DNA from: Myxocyprinus asiaticus
Taxonomy: Eukaryota; Chordata; Actinopteri; Cypriniformes; Catostomidae
DNA length: 64,000 bases
NCBI RefSeq assembly: GCF_019703515.2
Contig: NC_059349.1
Span: 22,106,744-22,170,743 of the forward strand
Reading direction: 5' to 3'
Shown here: piece by piece, positions 23,774-35,279 of the stretch
Position numbering within the stretch: position 1 is the first letter of the stretch
How the letters are laid out: the number at the start of each line of letters is the position of its first letter
Notes under the pieces: generated by a model
Told to the model about the DNA's origin: nothing
The model's input: the letters and a program-made list of their open reading frames with translations, nothing else
Database searches by the model: none
Position numbers and translations under genes: made by a program

Positions 23774-25520
23774 TACCCCCACCGCCCGACTCAGGCCCGG
23801 GCCCCATCCGGCCTGCTAACCCCCCCAATTCCTGGAGAGAGAAGTTAGGAGCATGTAGAAGAAGTCCGCCACAGAGTGCAGATTTCACTCTCGTAAAAGC
23901 CTGTTGGCACACCTCCGTCCACTGGACCGGATCTGGCACCCCCTTTTTAGTGAGATCAGTCAAGGGGCTGGTGACATCACAGAAACTAGGCACAAACCTT
24001 TGGTAGTAGCCAGCCAGCCCCATAAACTTCTCACCTCCTTTTTGGTCTTGGGATGTGGACAGGAGATCGCTGTGGTCTTATCAATTTGAGGCCTTACCTG
24101 CCCATGACCCAAGTGGAAGCCCAGATACCGTACTTCCACCCGTCCAATTGTGCACTTTTTCGGGTTTGCCATGAGCCCTGCCCACCTCAGGGACCTCAGG
24201 ATGACTCTCAGATGCTACATATGCCTCTGCCAGTCATTACTGTATATGATGATGTTGTCTAAATATGCAGCGGCGCATGCAGCATGTGGCCGGAGAATCT
24301 TATCCATGAGGCACTGGAACGTGGCGGGAGCCCCGAACAAACCGAATGGAAGAGTTGGTGTAATCCGAACGGTGTGGAAAAGGCAGTTTTTTCTTGGGAT
24401 AATGGAGTTAAGGGGATCTGCCAATACCCCTTTGTTAAATCCAGTGTCTAATAAAATTGAGCTGCACCCAACCGATCGAGCAGTTCGTCAGTTTGGGGCA
24501 TTGGATATGCGTCAAATTTAGAAACAGCGTTGACTTTCCGGTAATCTACACAGAACCTGACTGACTCGTCACTCTTAGGTACAAGAACAACCGGGCTGGC
24601 CCAATTGCTGTGTGATTCTTATATTACCCCCATCTCGAGCATTGCCTCTAATTCATCCAGAATCACTTTTTTGTTATGTTAGGGCAAGCTGTATGGCTGA
24701 CTATGCACTACCACACCCGGTGGGGTCTCGATATGGTGTTGTAGAGGTTAGTATGACTGGGCAGAGGAGAGAACACATCTACAAATGTAATTTGCAATTA
24801 GGCCATCTCCACAAGGGACCAGGGCAAATGATTGGCTTTGAACTTCAAAGAGCTCTGGCTCTCCAGAACTACTCTCTCCATATTTTAAGGAGGTTGAGGT
24901 GGTAAATTTGACATGCTCCACCTCTATACATTTGTTTAACCTCATAATCAAGATCTGTGCCACTTGGTGAGTAATTTTGAGCTCAATGTACAATATATTT
25001 TACGTTTTTTTTTTTTACATTTATATTTGGCAGACGCTTTTATTCAAAGCAACTTACAGTGCCCTTATTACAGGGACAATCCCCCTGGAGCAACCTGGAG
25101 TTAAGTGCCTTGCTCAAGGACACAATGATGGTGGTTGTGGGGATTGAACCAACAACCTTTTACTTACCAGTTCAATGCTTTAGTCCACTATGCCACCACC
25201 ACTCCGTGTGGGGAGTAATACAAGTACTTTGTCTCCCTGTGCAAATTCCCGTAGCTGGGCACCCCTATTATAGAGCCGGCTTTGTGTCTCTTGAGCTTGG
25301 AGCAAATTTTGCTGTGACAACCGACCCAGTGTGTGTCGCTTTGCTCGAAGATCAAGGACATATTGAATTTCATTTTTGCTTTGGGAAGGTCCCACGCCTC
25401 CCATATGACGTCAAGCACTCCGCAGGGCTGGCGTCCATACAGGAGCACGAAGGGGGAAAACCCCGTGGAGTCTTGTGGGACCTCCCTGACTGTGAATAAT
25501 AGGGGTTCCAGCCATTTGTC
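23774..25520 (-). pseudogene. Gmr1-like gypsy pol remnant: integrase tail, RT, RNase H stub
   Basis: Reading the - strand from 25520 down: the C-terminal part of integrase (25448-25206, LLYGRQPCGVLDV onward), a SINE insertion (25205-25010), then reverse transcriptase. RT pieces include PFGLFGAPATFQ (about 24340), AAYLDNIIIYSNDW (24260; second catalytic Asp replaced by Asn) and VEVRYLGFHLGHGQV (24120). The RT tail/connection follows (GLAGYYQRFVPSF, 24020). RNase H is almost wholly deleted: sequence jumps from HAPNFSLQ to a Gly-rich tail just before the LTR. Integrase lies upstream of RT, as in the larger element at 34-39 kb. Multiple frameshifts and stops are present; gag and protease are absent. 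Confidence 0.8.
25010..25205 (-). mobile_element. tRNA-derived SINE inserted in the gypsy remnant
   Basis: The complement carries ggttcaatccccacaaccac (Box B region) and ends in a ggcagacgcttttattcaaag-type tail on the + strand, adjacent to poly-T at 25004-25016. It is the inverted relative of the SINE at 2940-3120. It separates integrase sequence from RT sequence, so it is younger than the gypsy copy. Confidence 0.75.
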
Positions 25521-25526
25521 CCAATT

Positions 25527-25945
25527 TTTAGCTCAGCGAGTAAAGACGCTGACTACCACCCCTGGAGTTCACAAGTTCAAATCCCAGGGCATGCTGAGTG
25601 ACTCCAGCCAGGTCTCCTAAGCAACTAAATTGGTCTGGTTGCTAGGGAGGGTAGAGTCACATGGGGTAACCTCTTCGTGGTCGCTATAATGTGGTTCGCT
25701 CTCAGTGGGGCGCGTGGTGAGTTGTGTGTGGATGCCGCAGTGGATAGCGTGAACCCTCCACACACACTATGTCTCCGCGGTAACGCGCTCAACAAGCCAC
25801 GTGATAAGATGCTTGGGTTGACAGTCTCAGATGCGGAGGTAGCTGAGATTCATCCTCCGCCACCCAGATTGAGGTGAGTCACTACGCCACCATGAGGACT
25901 TAAGAGCGCATTGGGAATTGGGCATTCCAAATTGGGGAGATGTTT
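25527..25945 (+). mobile_element. tRNA-derived SINE, long-body family
   Basis: A tRNA-like head contains a Box A (tagctcagcgagt, from 25531) and a Box B (gttcaaatccc, 25575-25585). The 300-base body includes gttgctagggagggtagagt and ctccgcggtaacgcgctcaa, which I recognise as abundant in carp-type genomes. The gypsy remnant ends where this begins, so it may have inserted at or deleted the gypsy 5' part. Confidence 0.75.
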
Positions 25946-26126
25946 TTACATTTGGGGGAGAAATTCTTAGCCATGTTAGATTTAGCAGCGGAGTATGTGT
26001 CTTCTTGTCATGATCTGAGGGAGAGAGGGTGACCCCTCACTGTACTGAAAGTGTCAGTTTAATTTACTGTTACTCATTGTTCTCTGTAGTTACTTTTCTT
26101 TACAATTTGTGCACTTACCTGTATGC

Positions 26127-26140
<14 letters not shown>

Positions 26141-26176
<36 letters not shown>

Positions 26177-26180
26177 AATA
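26141..26180. repeat. (ATT)n microsatellite
   Basis: Uninterrupted TTA/ATT triplets for about 40 bases, followed by a short inverted aataatattaatatt segment. Confidence 0.9.
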
Positions 26181-26315
26181 TTAATATTTTATTATTGTAC
26201 TTTTTTATGCATGTAATACATGTTTTTTTCTGTTTGTTTATGTTTTTTTGTTAATGAATGCTTTGGCAACATTGTACATTGTATATGGTCATGCCATTTA
26301 AGCTAATTTGAATTG

Positions 26316-26320
<5 letters not shown>

Positions 26321-26367
<47 letters not shown>
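26321..26367. repeat. (GA)n microsatellite
   Basis: Uninterrupted GA units of about 47 bases. Confidence 0.95.
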
Positions 26368-26371
<4 letters not shown>

Positions 26372-26585
26372 AATCTTTTAGAAATAATTTAACATAAAAA
26401 CATATGAGTGCTAAATAATTACTGTTCATTTACAGTTGTTGTGTATTTTGTTTCATTTGTGCAATGTAATTTGTTTACTTTAACTTGTGCAACTAATGCA
26501 ACATATCAAATTTGTTACAGTGATACACGAAAGCCTAAAACCAATGCTTATAAGTAATTGTTGGCCTTCGATTGTTCGATTTGTC

Positions 26586-26980
26586 AAGCACAGAAGCGGC
26601 TGGTGGGGCTGGTGGAGATGGTGGAGATGTTGGAGATTGTGGGACTGGTGGAGATGGAGATGTTGGAGATGGTGGGGCTGGTGGAGATGGTGGAGATGTT
26701 GGAGATGCTGGGAATGGTGGAGATGTTGGAGATGGTGGGACTGGTGGAGATGGTGGGGATGGTAGAGATGTTGGAGATGGTGGGGATGGTGGAGATGGTG
26801 GGGCTGGTGGAGATTATGGAGATGGGGGGGCTGGTGGGGATGGTGGAGATGGTGGGGCTGTTGGAGATGGTGAAGATGGTGGGGCTGGAGGAGATGGTGG
26901 GGATGGTGGGGCTGGTGGAGATGATGGAGATGGTGAGGCTGGTGTAGATGGTGGAGATGTTGGAGATGGTGGGACCAGTA
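26586..26980. repeat. G-rich minisatellite (ggtggagatggtggggctg units)
   Basis: About 390 bases built from ggtggagat, ggtggggct and gttggagat nonamer-like blocks. The period is a multiple of three, so all three + frames stay open and give Gly-Gly-Asp, Val-Glu-Met or Trp-Trp-Arg strings. The strong G asymmetry on the + strand makes G-quadruplex formation plausible. No start context, splice sites or homology support a gene. Confidence 0.85.
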
Positions 26981-27187
26981 CAGAGTGCTTCCGATGTTTG
27001 ATTATGTCATCTTCTTCAGAAGACTGGCACTCTGGATACTGTGAGTTTGGTCTGGTGTAAAAAAATAAATAAAAATTATGTTACACACAAAATTTTACGA
27101 TAATGAAATATCTTAATTATGTATGTTAGTGATTGTAAAAGAGTATGTAAGCACAATGTTAATTAGTTTTAGACAGAGAGAGAATGT

Positions 27188-27310
27188 AACTAAGTACATT
27201 TACTTCAAGTACAATTTTGAGGTACTTGTACTTTACTTGAGTATTTTCATTTTATGCTACCTCTACTTTACTACATTTCAGAGAGAAATATTGTACTTTT
27301 TACTCACTAC
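27188..27310. repeat. Interspersed repeat fragment (hAT-type interior)
   Basis: The words taagtacatttactt, aggtacttgtactttacttg and ctttactacatttcag are typical of fish hAT-like repeats. No ends are visible. The surrounding 27060-28680 has no recognised gene. Confidence 0.45.
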
Positions 27311-28699
27311 TCTTCTGCACTAACTGATTTTTTCCACTTATTTTCATTTGTTTCGATGTCTCACTATGGTGATACTCCATGCCCTCTTGCGTATTCACAG
27401 AAGCACTTAGTCTGTCACAATCTGCTCCTCAGTCCCTCCCTTCAGCCACACTCTCTCCCCCAGCCCTCTGCATTGCTCTCTGTCCCTGTCTCCAGCCCTC
27501 ACTTAAATTAGGTATGGACATGCTCCCACCTTATTGGGCAGTAGGTGCATGAAGTTGTGTCAGGGTACTGAGGTGGAGCTTTATGGGATTAACCTTTAAC
27601 TCGATAGAGGGTAGAGCCTGTACAAAACAGGGTCCCTGTTTTTGTTTAACTCACAACAGAGGCCCCTGATCATACATTGTGTGTGGTATTTGTGTTAGGG
27701 TACACAGTCAAGGGGTTCACAGACAGCTATTTATTGTAGTTCATCAATGATAGATGTGTTGTATGACTGATTGTGACCATTTGCTAAAAGTCTAGCAAAA
27801 CTAGGTAACAGCTTTTAAAATTCTGTTTCACCTTGCTCTACCTTAGACTGTCTAAGAGTGCCTGAAGAATTTTTCATTTGTAAAAACATGATAACAAAAG
27901 TTCAGATCATCATAGTTATGCCAATCAAAACAAGCCAAAAACTGTGCATATTGACTGATGCAGGGTTCCAGGTTTCAGGTGAACAGAAAACAGATAAACA
28001 GAACACAGAGGCTAGAAAGAAAAGGCATGAAGCACATGGCAACTTCAACAATCTGGCAAGAAGTGAGTGGGAAAGGGCCGGTTAAGTACTGCAGGGCTGA
28101 TGAGAGAAGTGGGAACAGGTGTGTAGATGGGTGGGTCAGTCAGGTGATTGGGAAAGGAAGGAAAGTCAGAGGGGATCTGGTGGACAGCTCGAGGATGGCA
28201 GGTCTGGGGAGTTGGAGGAAAGTACATGGCCTGGGAGAAGTTATGGTAGGGGTACAAATTGAGCTTGCAAGAAATGGCACTGGCACTACTTCAAAAGAGT
28301 ACTGTTGCAGTGAGTGCACCTCAAATGTAACAGCAACATTTTCTAAATGACTTAAGTGTTTTGTAGAGTGAGCGCACTTTGTATGTTTCCCAGTCAGCTC
28401 CTGGTTTCTCATGCTGCAGTTGAATTCACTTTATATAATTGGGCAGTTTCTACGGAGGCCAATAGCAGGCATCCTCTCTAGCCATCCACATACTGCTTAT
28501 AACCTCCACCTCTCCCCATCCCAAGAAATCCATGACATGGAAAAAAGGTGAGTTAATCTTATGTAATGAAGAAAAGATAAGACATTGATAATTAGAATGA
28601 TTATTTAATATTGTATATTGGTAAACACTTTCAAAATATTATATGCAAGGTAACGTGTCAAGCAAGACAAATGAACAATTGCAATATATACAGTATATC

Positions 28700-29260
28700 T
28701 GTGTGTGTGTGATGAAGAGGAGGGCGTGGCCAGATGGAGCATGGCCAGCGCTGAATCAGCTGATCAGCATGAGAGCGAGATAAAGGGCAGTCGGAGACAC
28801 CATTTGATTACCGCTAATGATTACAAACTCCACAATTTTACAAAAATTGTCAACAGAATGTGAAGAAATAACAGTTTTGACGTTATGTCAAAGATGTTTA
28901 TGTATTATGTTGCAGAAATATCTACTGAAGTTAGCATGCTAACCAGCTAGCCCCAGCCTGTCGGTTATTTAAATGAATGTTATTTAACCTGCTGCCGAAA
29001 TGAGACACACAACTTTAGTTAGTCATTGCTGATTATGTAACATATAATAATTAATTACAATCGCTACACAGCTTTTTCCCTTGTAAGAATCCTACCGTTA
29101 TTTCTCTCAATACTCCTGTTCAAAAGAAGTTGACAAAGATGGTAACATTAATGGTATTTATTGTTTACATTTGTCTTCCCACTGTCCAGTTTTGGTGGGA
29201 GTCTTCCTTGTACTTGTTTACTGTTTGTGTGTTTGCAGTTGTTAAAATTCTGACTATAGA
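28700..29260. other. Intergenic, possible LTR scrap
   Basis: A short GC-richer patch at 28710-28800 (gaggagggcgtggccagatg) resembles fish gypsy LTR sequence, but there is no partner copy or coding region. The remainder is unrecognised. Confidence 0.3.
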
Positions 29261-29375
29261 CTGTATAGTCACCGCGAGACTGGCAGTTCGAATCCCAGCT
29301 CCGCCTGTCCACATGTCGAAGTCCTTGGGCAAGACACTGAACCCCAAATTGCTTCCTGCCCTCTTTGTGTGTTGA
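29261..29375 (+). mobile_element. SINE fragment
   Basis: Carries a Box-B-like agttcgaatccc followed by gtccttgggcaagacactga, a motif shared by several fish tRNA-derived SINEs. There is no clear Box A or tail, so it is partial. Confidence 0.5.
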
Positions 29376-29572
29376 GGACTAGGTATTTATGTATTCACAA
29401 CATGATATTCTGAATGTATGTATGTCAACTTATTGTTTACATTTTACTGTCATTGTTGCAGACCTCTGACTTTATGCAACATTCGCATGTAGACCATAAA
29501 TAAACATTTTTTAGTACACCTGGCCCTAGAGCATCTATAATCTTAAAACGTCTGGGTTACTTGTGTAACCCC

Positions 29573-29735
29573 TGTTCCCTGGTGGAGGGAACAAAACGTT
29601 GTGTCGATGTAGTTAATCACCTTTGCTTAAAAAAGAAAAGGCCAATGAGAATTGGCGAGTGAAATTTGCATGCCACTCTCCGCCCCGGACATACGGGTAT
29701 AAAAGGAGTTGGCGTGCATCACTCATTCAGATTTA
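29573..29735 (+). repeat. DIRS-2 left inverted repeat
   Basis: The sequence gttccctggtggagggaac through the 'tatccgggcg'-like promoter-proximal block (gcatgccactctccgccccg, ggtataaaagg) matches the complement of 33210-33408. The left copy lacks a block of about 29 bases (gacactaggg region) present in the right copy. The shared block includes a TATA-box-like tataaaagg at about 29698. Confidence 0.8.
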
Positions 29736-29739
29736 TGGA

Positions 29740-30500
29740 GCCGATAGAGAGTCCCAGCCTGAACCATGTCACGAGGTACGTAAGAGTGGACACGGGAAAG
29801 CTGCTGCCTGCCTCGCAGTGAGCGCTCGACCACGTCATGACCTTCCAGCGAGTTTAGGTAAGGCATCTCCCTAGTCCAGTTAAGGGGGGAGGAGGCACTA
29901 CCCAAGGAGGCTACAGTGGTGGCCTTTCCTGATATTTGCTGTTAAGCAATTCCCCGCTGAGCACCTTCTAGAATAACGCTGGGAAGTGCTCTTCCCTCTC
30001 CAGGAGGGAGGGCAATATGGAGACCACATCCTACCGGAGGGAGTTTAACATGTGGAGCATACCTCACATGGACTTACCAACGGGGAAGTTCACATATGGA
30101 ATGATACCACTGGGAGGACCCTATCTACGGAGAGGGTACACAGCAACAGTGGCCGAAGCAGAGCAAGGCTCTGATGAGGGGAAACACAGGGTTCACCAGA
30201 GGGGAAACCGAACAGTGGAAATGCGTCACACGGGATTACCCAGAGGGGAATCACCATGTGTGGAACACTGAGCCCAAGTACACGGGCTCACCTGAAAAGG
30301 GGCATACCATGAGTACTGGGCCTGGTGGCGTCACTCCTCTGCCAAGTTCGTCAACGAACAGTGCCTAAGATTTAGAGAGGCATCCAGGTTTCACCAATTA
30401 CGGAGAACTGTTGTGGACAAAACAATGCACATTATCACCTTGAAAAAGGGGAAAGGCGTAATGCAAGCGGTACACCCAAACGGCTGCCCGGCCTACCTGC
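29740..30500. other. DIRS-2 non-coding 3' part
   Basis: Lies between the recombinase end and the left repeat. It is rich in ggagggaatt/accgaac-type words, with short frames only. I could not identify the internal complementary region here, although it would be expected. Confidence 0.5.
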
Positions 30501-30507
30501 TGTTACC

Positions 30508-31690
30508 TCATAACACTCGGGACGAAACCGGTTCTATGAGTAGGTTGTAAAACCTTGCAAAGGTATTGGGTGTAGCCCAACCTGCAGCTCTGCATATGTC
30601 TGCTAGAGAGGCCCCCCTTGCCAGTGCCCAAGAGGACGCAACACCTCTAGTGGAGTGTGCCCGAACTCCCAAGGGGCATGGCAGGTCTTGTGACTGGTAA
30701 GCCAAGGAAATGGCATCCACAATCCAATGGGCCAGCCTCTGTTTGGAGACAGCTTTCCCCTTCTGCTGCCCTCCAAATCAGACAAAGAGCTGCTCCTAGC
30801 ATCTGAAGCTCTGCATGTGGTCCAGATAGATACGCAGGGTGCGAACTGGACACAGCAACAACAAGGCCGGGTCTTCCTCCTCTGAAAGGAGCTCTTGCAG
30901 GTTCACCACCTGGTCTCGAAAGGGAGTGGGCACGTAACTTTGTCTCGAAACTTTGGGCACGTAACCGGGCCGGGGTCTCAAGATAACGTGAGTGTGCCGG
31001 CCCGAACTCCAGGCATTCGCTGGTGACAGAGAGCGCCTGTAGGTCCCCCACCCTCTTGATGGAAGTGAGCACCACCAGGAGGGCCATCTTCAGTGACAAA
31101 GTGCTGAGCTCAGCCTGCTCCAGGGGCTCAAAGGGGGCTCTCTGTAGGGCAGGTAGGACCACAGAGAGATCCCAAGAGGGAATCAGGCATGGTCTAGGAG
31201 GGTTCAACCTCCTCGCACCATTGAGGAACCTGGTGATCAGGTCGTGCTGCCATGAGGGTCTCCCATCCAGTGTATTGTGATACGCTGCTATAGCAGCCAC
31301 GTACACCTTCAGGGTAGAGGGAAACAGCCGTCTCTCCAGACTTTCCTGTAGGAAAGACTGCACAGACCCGACCGCGCACCTCTGTGGGTCTTCCCCACGG
31401 GAAGAACACCAGTTCGCGAAGAGACGCCACTTCAAGGCATACAGCCGCCTCATAGAGTGATCGTATTTACCACTGCTGGCGGAAGATTTGCTAGGTCTTC
31501 CGCGTCCCGTCCAGGAGCCAGACATGGAGATTCCAGAAGTCTGGCCACAGGTGCCGGAGCGTGCCCTGCCCCTGAGTGAGAAGGTCCTTCCTCAGGGGAA
31601 TGCGCCAGGGAGGGGCTACTGCCAGGAGTATCAGGTCTGAGAACCACGTCTGGTTGGGCCAGTATGGCGCAATGAACAGGACTTGCCGCC
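30508..31690 (-). pseudogene. DIRS-2 tyrosine recombinase
   Basis: On the - strand the recombinase N-terminal region (MRRLYALKWRLFANWC) starts at about 31450 and the first catalytic Arg sits in SIKRVGDLQAL (about 31060). After a frameshift near 30980 the C-terminal part carries the HxxR box (VRAHSTRGVASSW) and, unlike the first DIRS copy, keeps the catalytic Tyr in NTFARFYNL (about 30575). The upstream linker (QVLFIAPYWPNQTWFSDL) corresponds to the RNase H-recombinase linker of the other copy. At least one frameshift makes the product non-functional. Confidence 0.85.
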
Positions 31691-31712
31691 TGAAGGTAGC
31701 CGAGTCACACCA

Positions 31713-32930
31713 TGGCAAGATATGTTTGAATGCCTCCGTCTGTTTCCTCACCGTCGAGAAATGTTGTGCAAAGTCCTCGACAGTGTCACCAAAAAGCCCC
31801 CCTAGGGAGATGGGCACATCGAGAAAGCGAACCTTCTCGGCATCACGCATCTCCGCAAGGTTAAGCCACAGGTGTCGCTCTTGGACCACGAGAGTGGACA
31901 TCGTCCAGCCCAGGGCGCGCGCCATGACCTTCATTGCCCGTAGGGTGAGGTCAGTCGCGGTACGCAGCTCCTGCATAAGCCCCGGGTCGGTTCAATCCTC
32001 GTGCAGAACTTTCAACGCCTTGGCCTGGTGGACCTGCAGGACGGCCATTGCTTGCAGTGCAAAAGCGGCCTGACCCACGGCCTTGTAAGCCTTCGTCATC
32101 AACAAGGAAGAGAACTTACAGGCCTTGGAAGGGAGCCTTGGTTGGTCCCTCCAGGTGGCTGCGCCCTGTGGGCATAAATGCACCGCTACGGTGTGCTCTA
32201 CCTGGGGAAGCTCGACATATCCCTTAGCCGCTCTGCCATCAAGGATAGTCAGGATGGGCAAGCCCGTGAAGTGTGTACGGGCAGAAAAAGGTACCTTCCA
32301 TGACTTCGTTAGCTCCTCGTGCACTTCCGGGAAGAAAGGCACCGGGGCGGGGCGCTGCCGTGAGTCGCTCTCCGAGCCCAGAAACCAATCATCCAGCCAT
32401 GAATGCTCAGGGCAGGGTGGAGGGTTCCACTTTAGCCCGATGTTCGCAGCCGCCCGGGCAAGCACAGCTGCCATCTCAGCGTCAGCCTCATCCTGAGCTC
32501 TACCGCCCGTGGGCGGGAGCTCAGAAGATTTTTCCACTTCCGACAGCAGTAGCCCACCCTCTGATGCTGCAACTGATAACTCATCCTCGTCAGGAGCCCC
32601 GAACGAGATATTAAATCCGCCCTGAGGTGGACCACCTGCATTGCTCGATAGCTCTTCCATGTAGAACGAGCGTGCTGAGGAATGGGAGGTCCGCTGGGGT
32701 TGAGCCGGCGGAAATGCTCCCATGTCCACATCCAGATCGCCCGCGGCGCTCGCCGACCCGGCCGCATGAGTATCAGCCCAGGACGGACCGGGCTGGAAAG
32801 CAGGCATGGTGGCTCCCTGCTTCACGAAGACGGAGGTGAGCCGCGACCACAACGTTCTCATGGGCAAGTTCTCACAATGAGAACATGACCCCTCCACAAA
32901 AGCTGCCTGGTGTGCTGGCGCTCCAAGCAC
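31713..32930 (-). pseudogene. DIRS-2 gag-like protein
   Basis: The - strand frame of 312 codons from 32930 includes a Cys/His segment (GSCSHC) near its start, an Asp/Glu-rich middle and a conserved C-terminal part (GQAAFALQAMAVLQVHQAKAL). It stops at 31992-31994. Gag sequence resumes in frame (MQELRTATDLTLRAMKVM) and ends with TVRKQTEAFKHILP at about 31713. Immediately after this the sequence becomes recombinase linker, so the gag C-terminus and all of RT and RNase H are gone. Additional upstream - strand sequence to 33300 may be leader or N-terminal gag. Confidence 0.8.
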
Positions 32931-33209
32931 TCGAGACAGATCTCATGGGAATCTGGAGGGGAGAGATAACGGCCACATCCAGTAGCACAAAGGCGAAAGG
33001 CCATCTTTAAAAAGATGCCAATCGTTTGTGCGAGATCTTTTAGAAGAAAATATACTCTTTAGAATATACTCTTTTAGCACCTGCAGACTCGGCCGCCGAA
33101 GCGCCCAGGGGAAACACAACACTCGACCGTGCGAGGGTGACTGCTGATATGCGGCATAAATCCAGCAGCGTAAGCGTTGGTGACACGGACGAACACACAT
33201 GCGTTCGGC

Positions 33210-33408
33210 TCCAAAGAAAAAATCTGAATGAGTGATGCACGGCATCTCCTTTTATACCCGTATGTCCGGGGCGGAGAGTGGCATGCAAATTCCACTCACC
33301 AATTCTCATTGGCCTTTTCTATTTTAAGCAAAGGTGATTGGGGCTCTCAAGATCGAACCCCTAGTGTCACTACATCAACACACGTCGAGTGAGTGACAGA
33401 CAGGGAAC
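33210..33408 (-). repeat. DIRS-2 right inverted repeat
   Basis: Complement of 29573-29735 with a few substitutions and an extra block of about 29 bases. Read on the - strand it contains the TATA-like ggtataaaagg at about 33250, placed correctly to drive gag. Confidence 0.8.
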
Positions 33409-33414
33409 AACATT

Positions 33415-34256
33415 TTAACTGTCCTGTGATGTTGACACAGGGGGTTGCCCCACGTTATCGTTTTGCGAATAAACCGTTTCCATCACTTTAATGCGCATTT
33501 AACTAATGTGAAACTCTAGAAAATCCACCTCCTCCTAGCGCATGAACTTTTAAGCGAATTTAGAAAGTTTATTCGCATATGAAGCATTTCCATTCAGGAT
33601 TTCTTATGCACAATTTCAAAATTTCAAAAAACCCAGCAAGTGAAAGACATAATAAAAAAAATGCAAAGCTATCTTTTTGGTCACTTATAATTACGATGCA
33701 TGCAACTTTTTTAAACTCATAGTAATTGAGATAGATACATGCATAAAAAATTTACTTGTTACACTGGACCATTTAAAATGAACTAGTGAATTTAAAAATG
33801 TGCTTAAAAATACTTAAAAGAGTCTTAAAGGAAATGATGACTATTTACAAGACCTGTACATGCTGATTATAGCATACTGATTAAATTCTAACCTGAAATC
33901 TTGATGTAGCCTATCATTAATTTTACTTAAGAATTTTACTGCATTGGTCATTCTAACTTCATGGCAACATGGCTTAAAGTTTGAGAGTAATACCAGAATG
34001 TTAGGGTGTATTGACTTATTGAAACATTTGTAATGAGCCTGTTTGTTTATATATTTTTAAATTAAAATAGTAACATATTTACTCAAATTTGGTGAATCTT
34101 TGGTTGTCTTTAAAAAATTGCATGTCCACAAATATTAAAACAGCAAAACAATATTTAAATGTGTGCAGGGGACATTTAAGGTATAATACAGTTTGCCCCT
34201 CCAAAGACCCCCCTGTCAGGAAGGCATTAAGATATTTGCAAGAAAAAAAAGTGTTT
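33415..34256. other. Intergenic, nothing recognised
   Basis: AT-rich (many aaaaa and ttt runs), only short frames, and no transposon ends found. Confidence 0.5.
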
Positions 34257-34261
34257 ATCAC

Positions 34262-34649
34262 TGTGAGGGAATGAGGTCACTGGGACAGGAAGGTTCAGGT
34301 CTCAGGCGAGCTTTTAATCACAAACTTAGGGATAACACATTCACAACTGACACAGTAACTTCTTCAGCTTTACAAACTCTTTAGCGTCACAGGCTCCTAG
34401 TCAATGCCTCTTAATCATCACAAAGTCTTTATCACAACTCTGTAGCGTCACAAACTCAGTTGCTTCACCGTGAGACTCTCGTGCCAGACTCTCTCTCTCT
34501 TCTGACGGTGGCGTGGCTGTTTATATGCTGCTCTCCCCAAGCTCACTGGAATTAGAGACAGGTGTTAGACATTATTTATCTCAGGTGTAAGCGCCCTTAC
34601 CACTTTCTCTCTCTCTGGACGGGCGCTCAACCACGTCCCTGCTGCCACA
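34262..34649 (-). repeat. 3' LTR of Gmr1-like element
   Basis: 388 bp, starting tgtgagggaatgaggtcact and ending gctgccaca. It aligns end to end with 38821-39208, with roughly 25 scattered differences and small indels by eye, so the insertion is not recent. Confidence 0.9.
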
Positions 34650-34664
34650 TACCCCCACAACCCG
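34650..34664 (-). other. Polypurine tract
   Basis: On the - strand the bases gggttgtgggggta end exactly at the LTR edge. This is the expected primer site for second-strand synthesis. The same sequence context adjoins the LTR at 23774. Confidence 0.7.
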
Positions 34665-34669
34665 ACTCA

Positions 34670-35270
34670 GGCTGGGGAGCCATTTGACCTGTCTACCACT
34701 CCCTCCCCCCCCCCAATTTCTGGAAAGGAAGTCAGCAACAGCCATCTGCGCCCCCGGTCTGTGGACCACCTTGAATTTAAAGGGCTAGAGAGCCAGATAC
34801 CAACGGGTGATCCACGCGTTGGTATCCTTCATACGGTGGAGCCATTGGAGTGGGGCATGGTCCGAGCAGAGGGTGACGGCCCGCCCCAGCAGGTAGTAGC
34901 GGAGGGTGAGGACCGCCCACTTGATGGCCAGACACTCCTTCTCCACAGTGCTGTACTTGGTCTCCCTCAAGGAGAGCTTGCGGCTGATGTACAGCACCGG
35001 GTGCTCCTCCCCCTCCACCACCTGCGAGAGTACGATCCCCAGTCCTCTTTCTGAAGCATCCGTCTGTAATAGGAAAAGGAGAGAGAAAATAGGTGCATGC
35101 AAACGCGGCCCCCCTGTTAATTTGCATGAATGCCTGTTGGCACTGCTCCATCCACTGGACCGGGTCTGGAGACCCCTTTTTATTGAGATCAGTCAGCGGG
35201 CTGGTGACATCCGAATAATTAGGTACAAACCTCCTGTAATAGCCAGCCAGCCCCAGGAAATGTCTCACCC
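34670..35270 (-). pseudogene. Gmr1-like RNase H
   Basis: After the RT connection (GLAGYYRRFVPNYSDV, about 35260), RNase H carries LQTDASERGLGIVL (catalytic Asp), YSTVEKECLAIKW (catalytic Glu) and LCSDHAPLQWL (catalytic Asp) at 35102-34860. The terminal VADFLSR lies at about 34730. A frameshift lies between the connection and RNase H at about 35100. RNase H is the last domain before the LTR, which confirms that integrase is not downstream. Confidence 0.85.
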
Positions 35271-35279
35271 CCTTTTTGG

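Larger units (their letters stand above)
29573..33408 (-). mobile_element. Deleted DIRS-like element (gag and recombinase only)
   Basis: Inverted repeats at both ends enclose a - strand gag and tyrosine recombinase. RT and RNase H are missing. About 3.8 kb, against over 5 kb for the other DIRS copy without its insert. The element belongs to a different DIRS subfamily from the 6.8-13.5 kb copy, because its ends are unrelated. No LTR is present. Confidence 0.8.

Noticed and set aside
26487..27060. Gly-Asp, Val-Glu-Met and Trp-Arg repeat proteins
   Set aside because: All three frames of one minisatellite are open, so none is specifically supported as coding.
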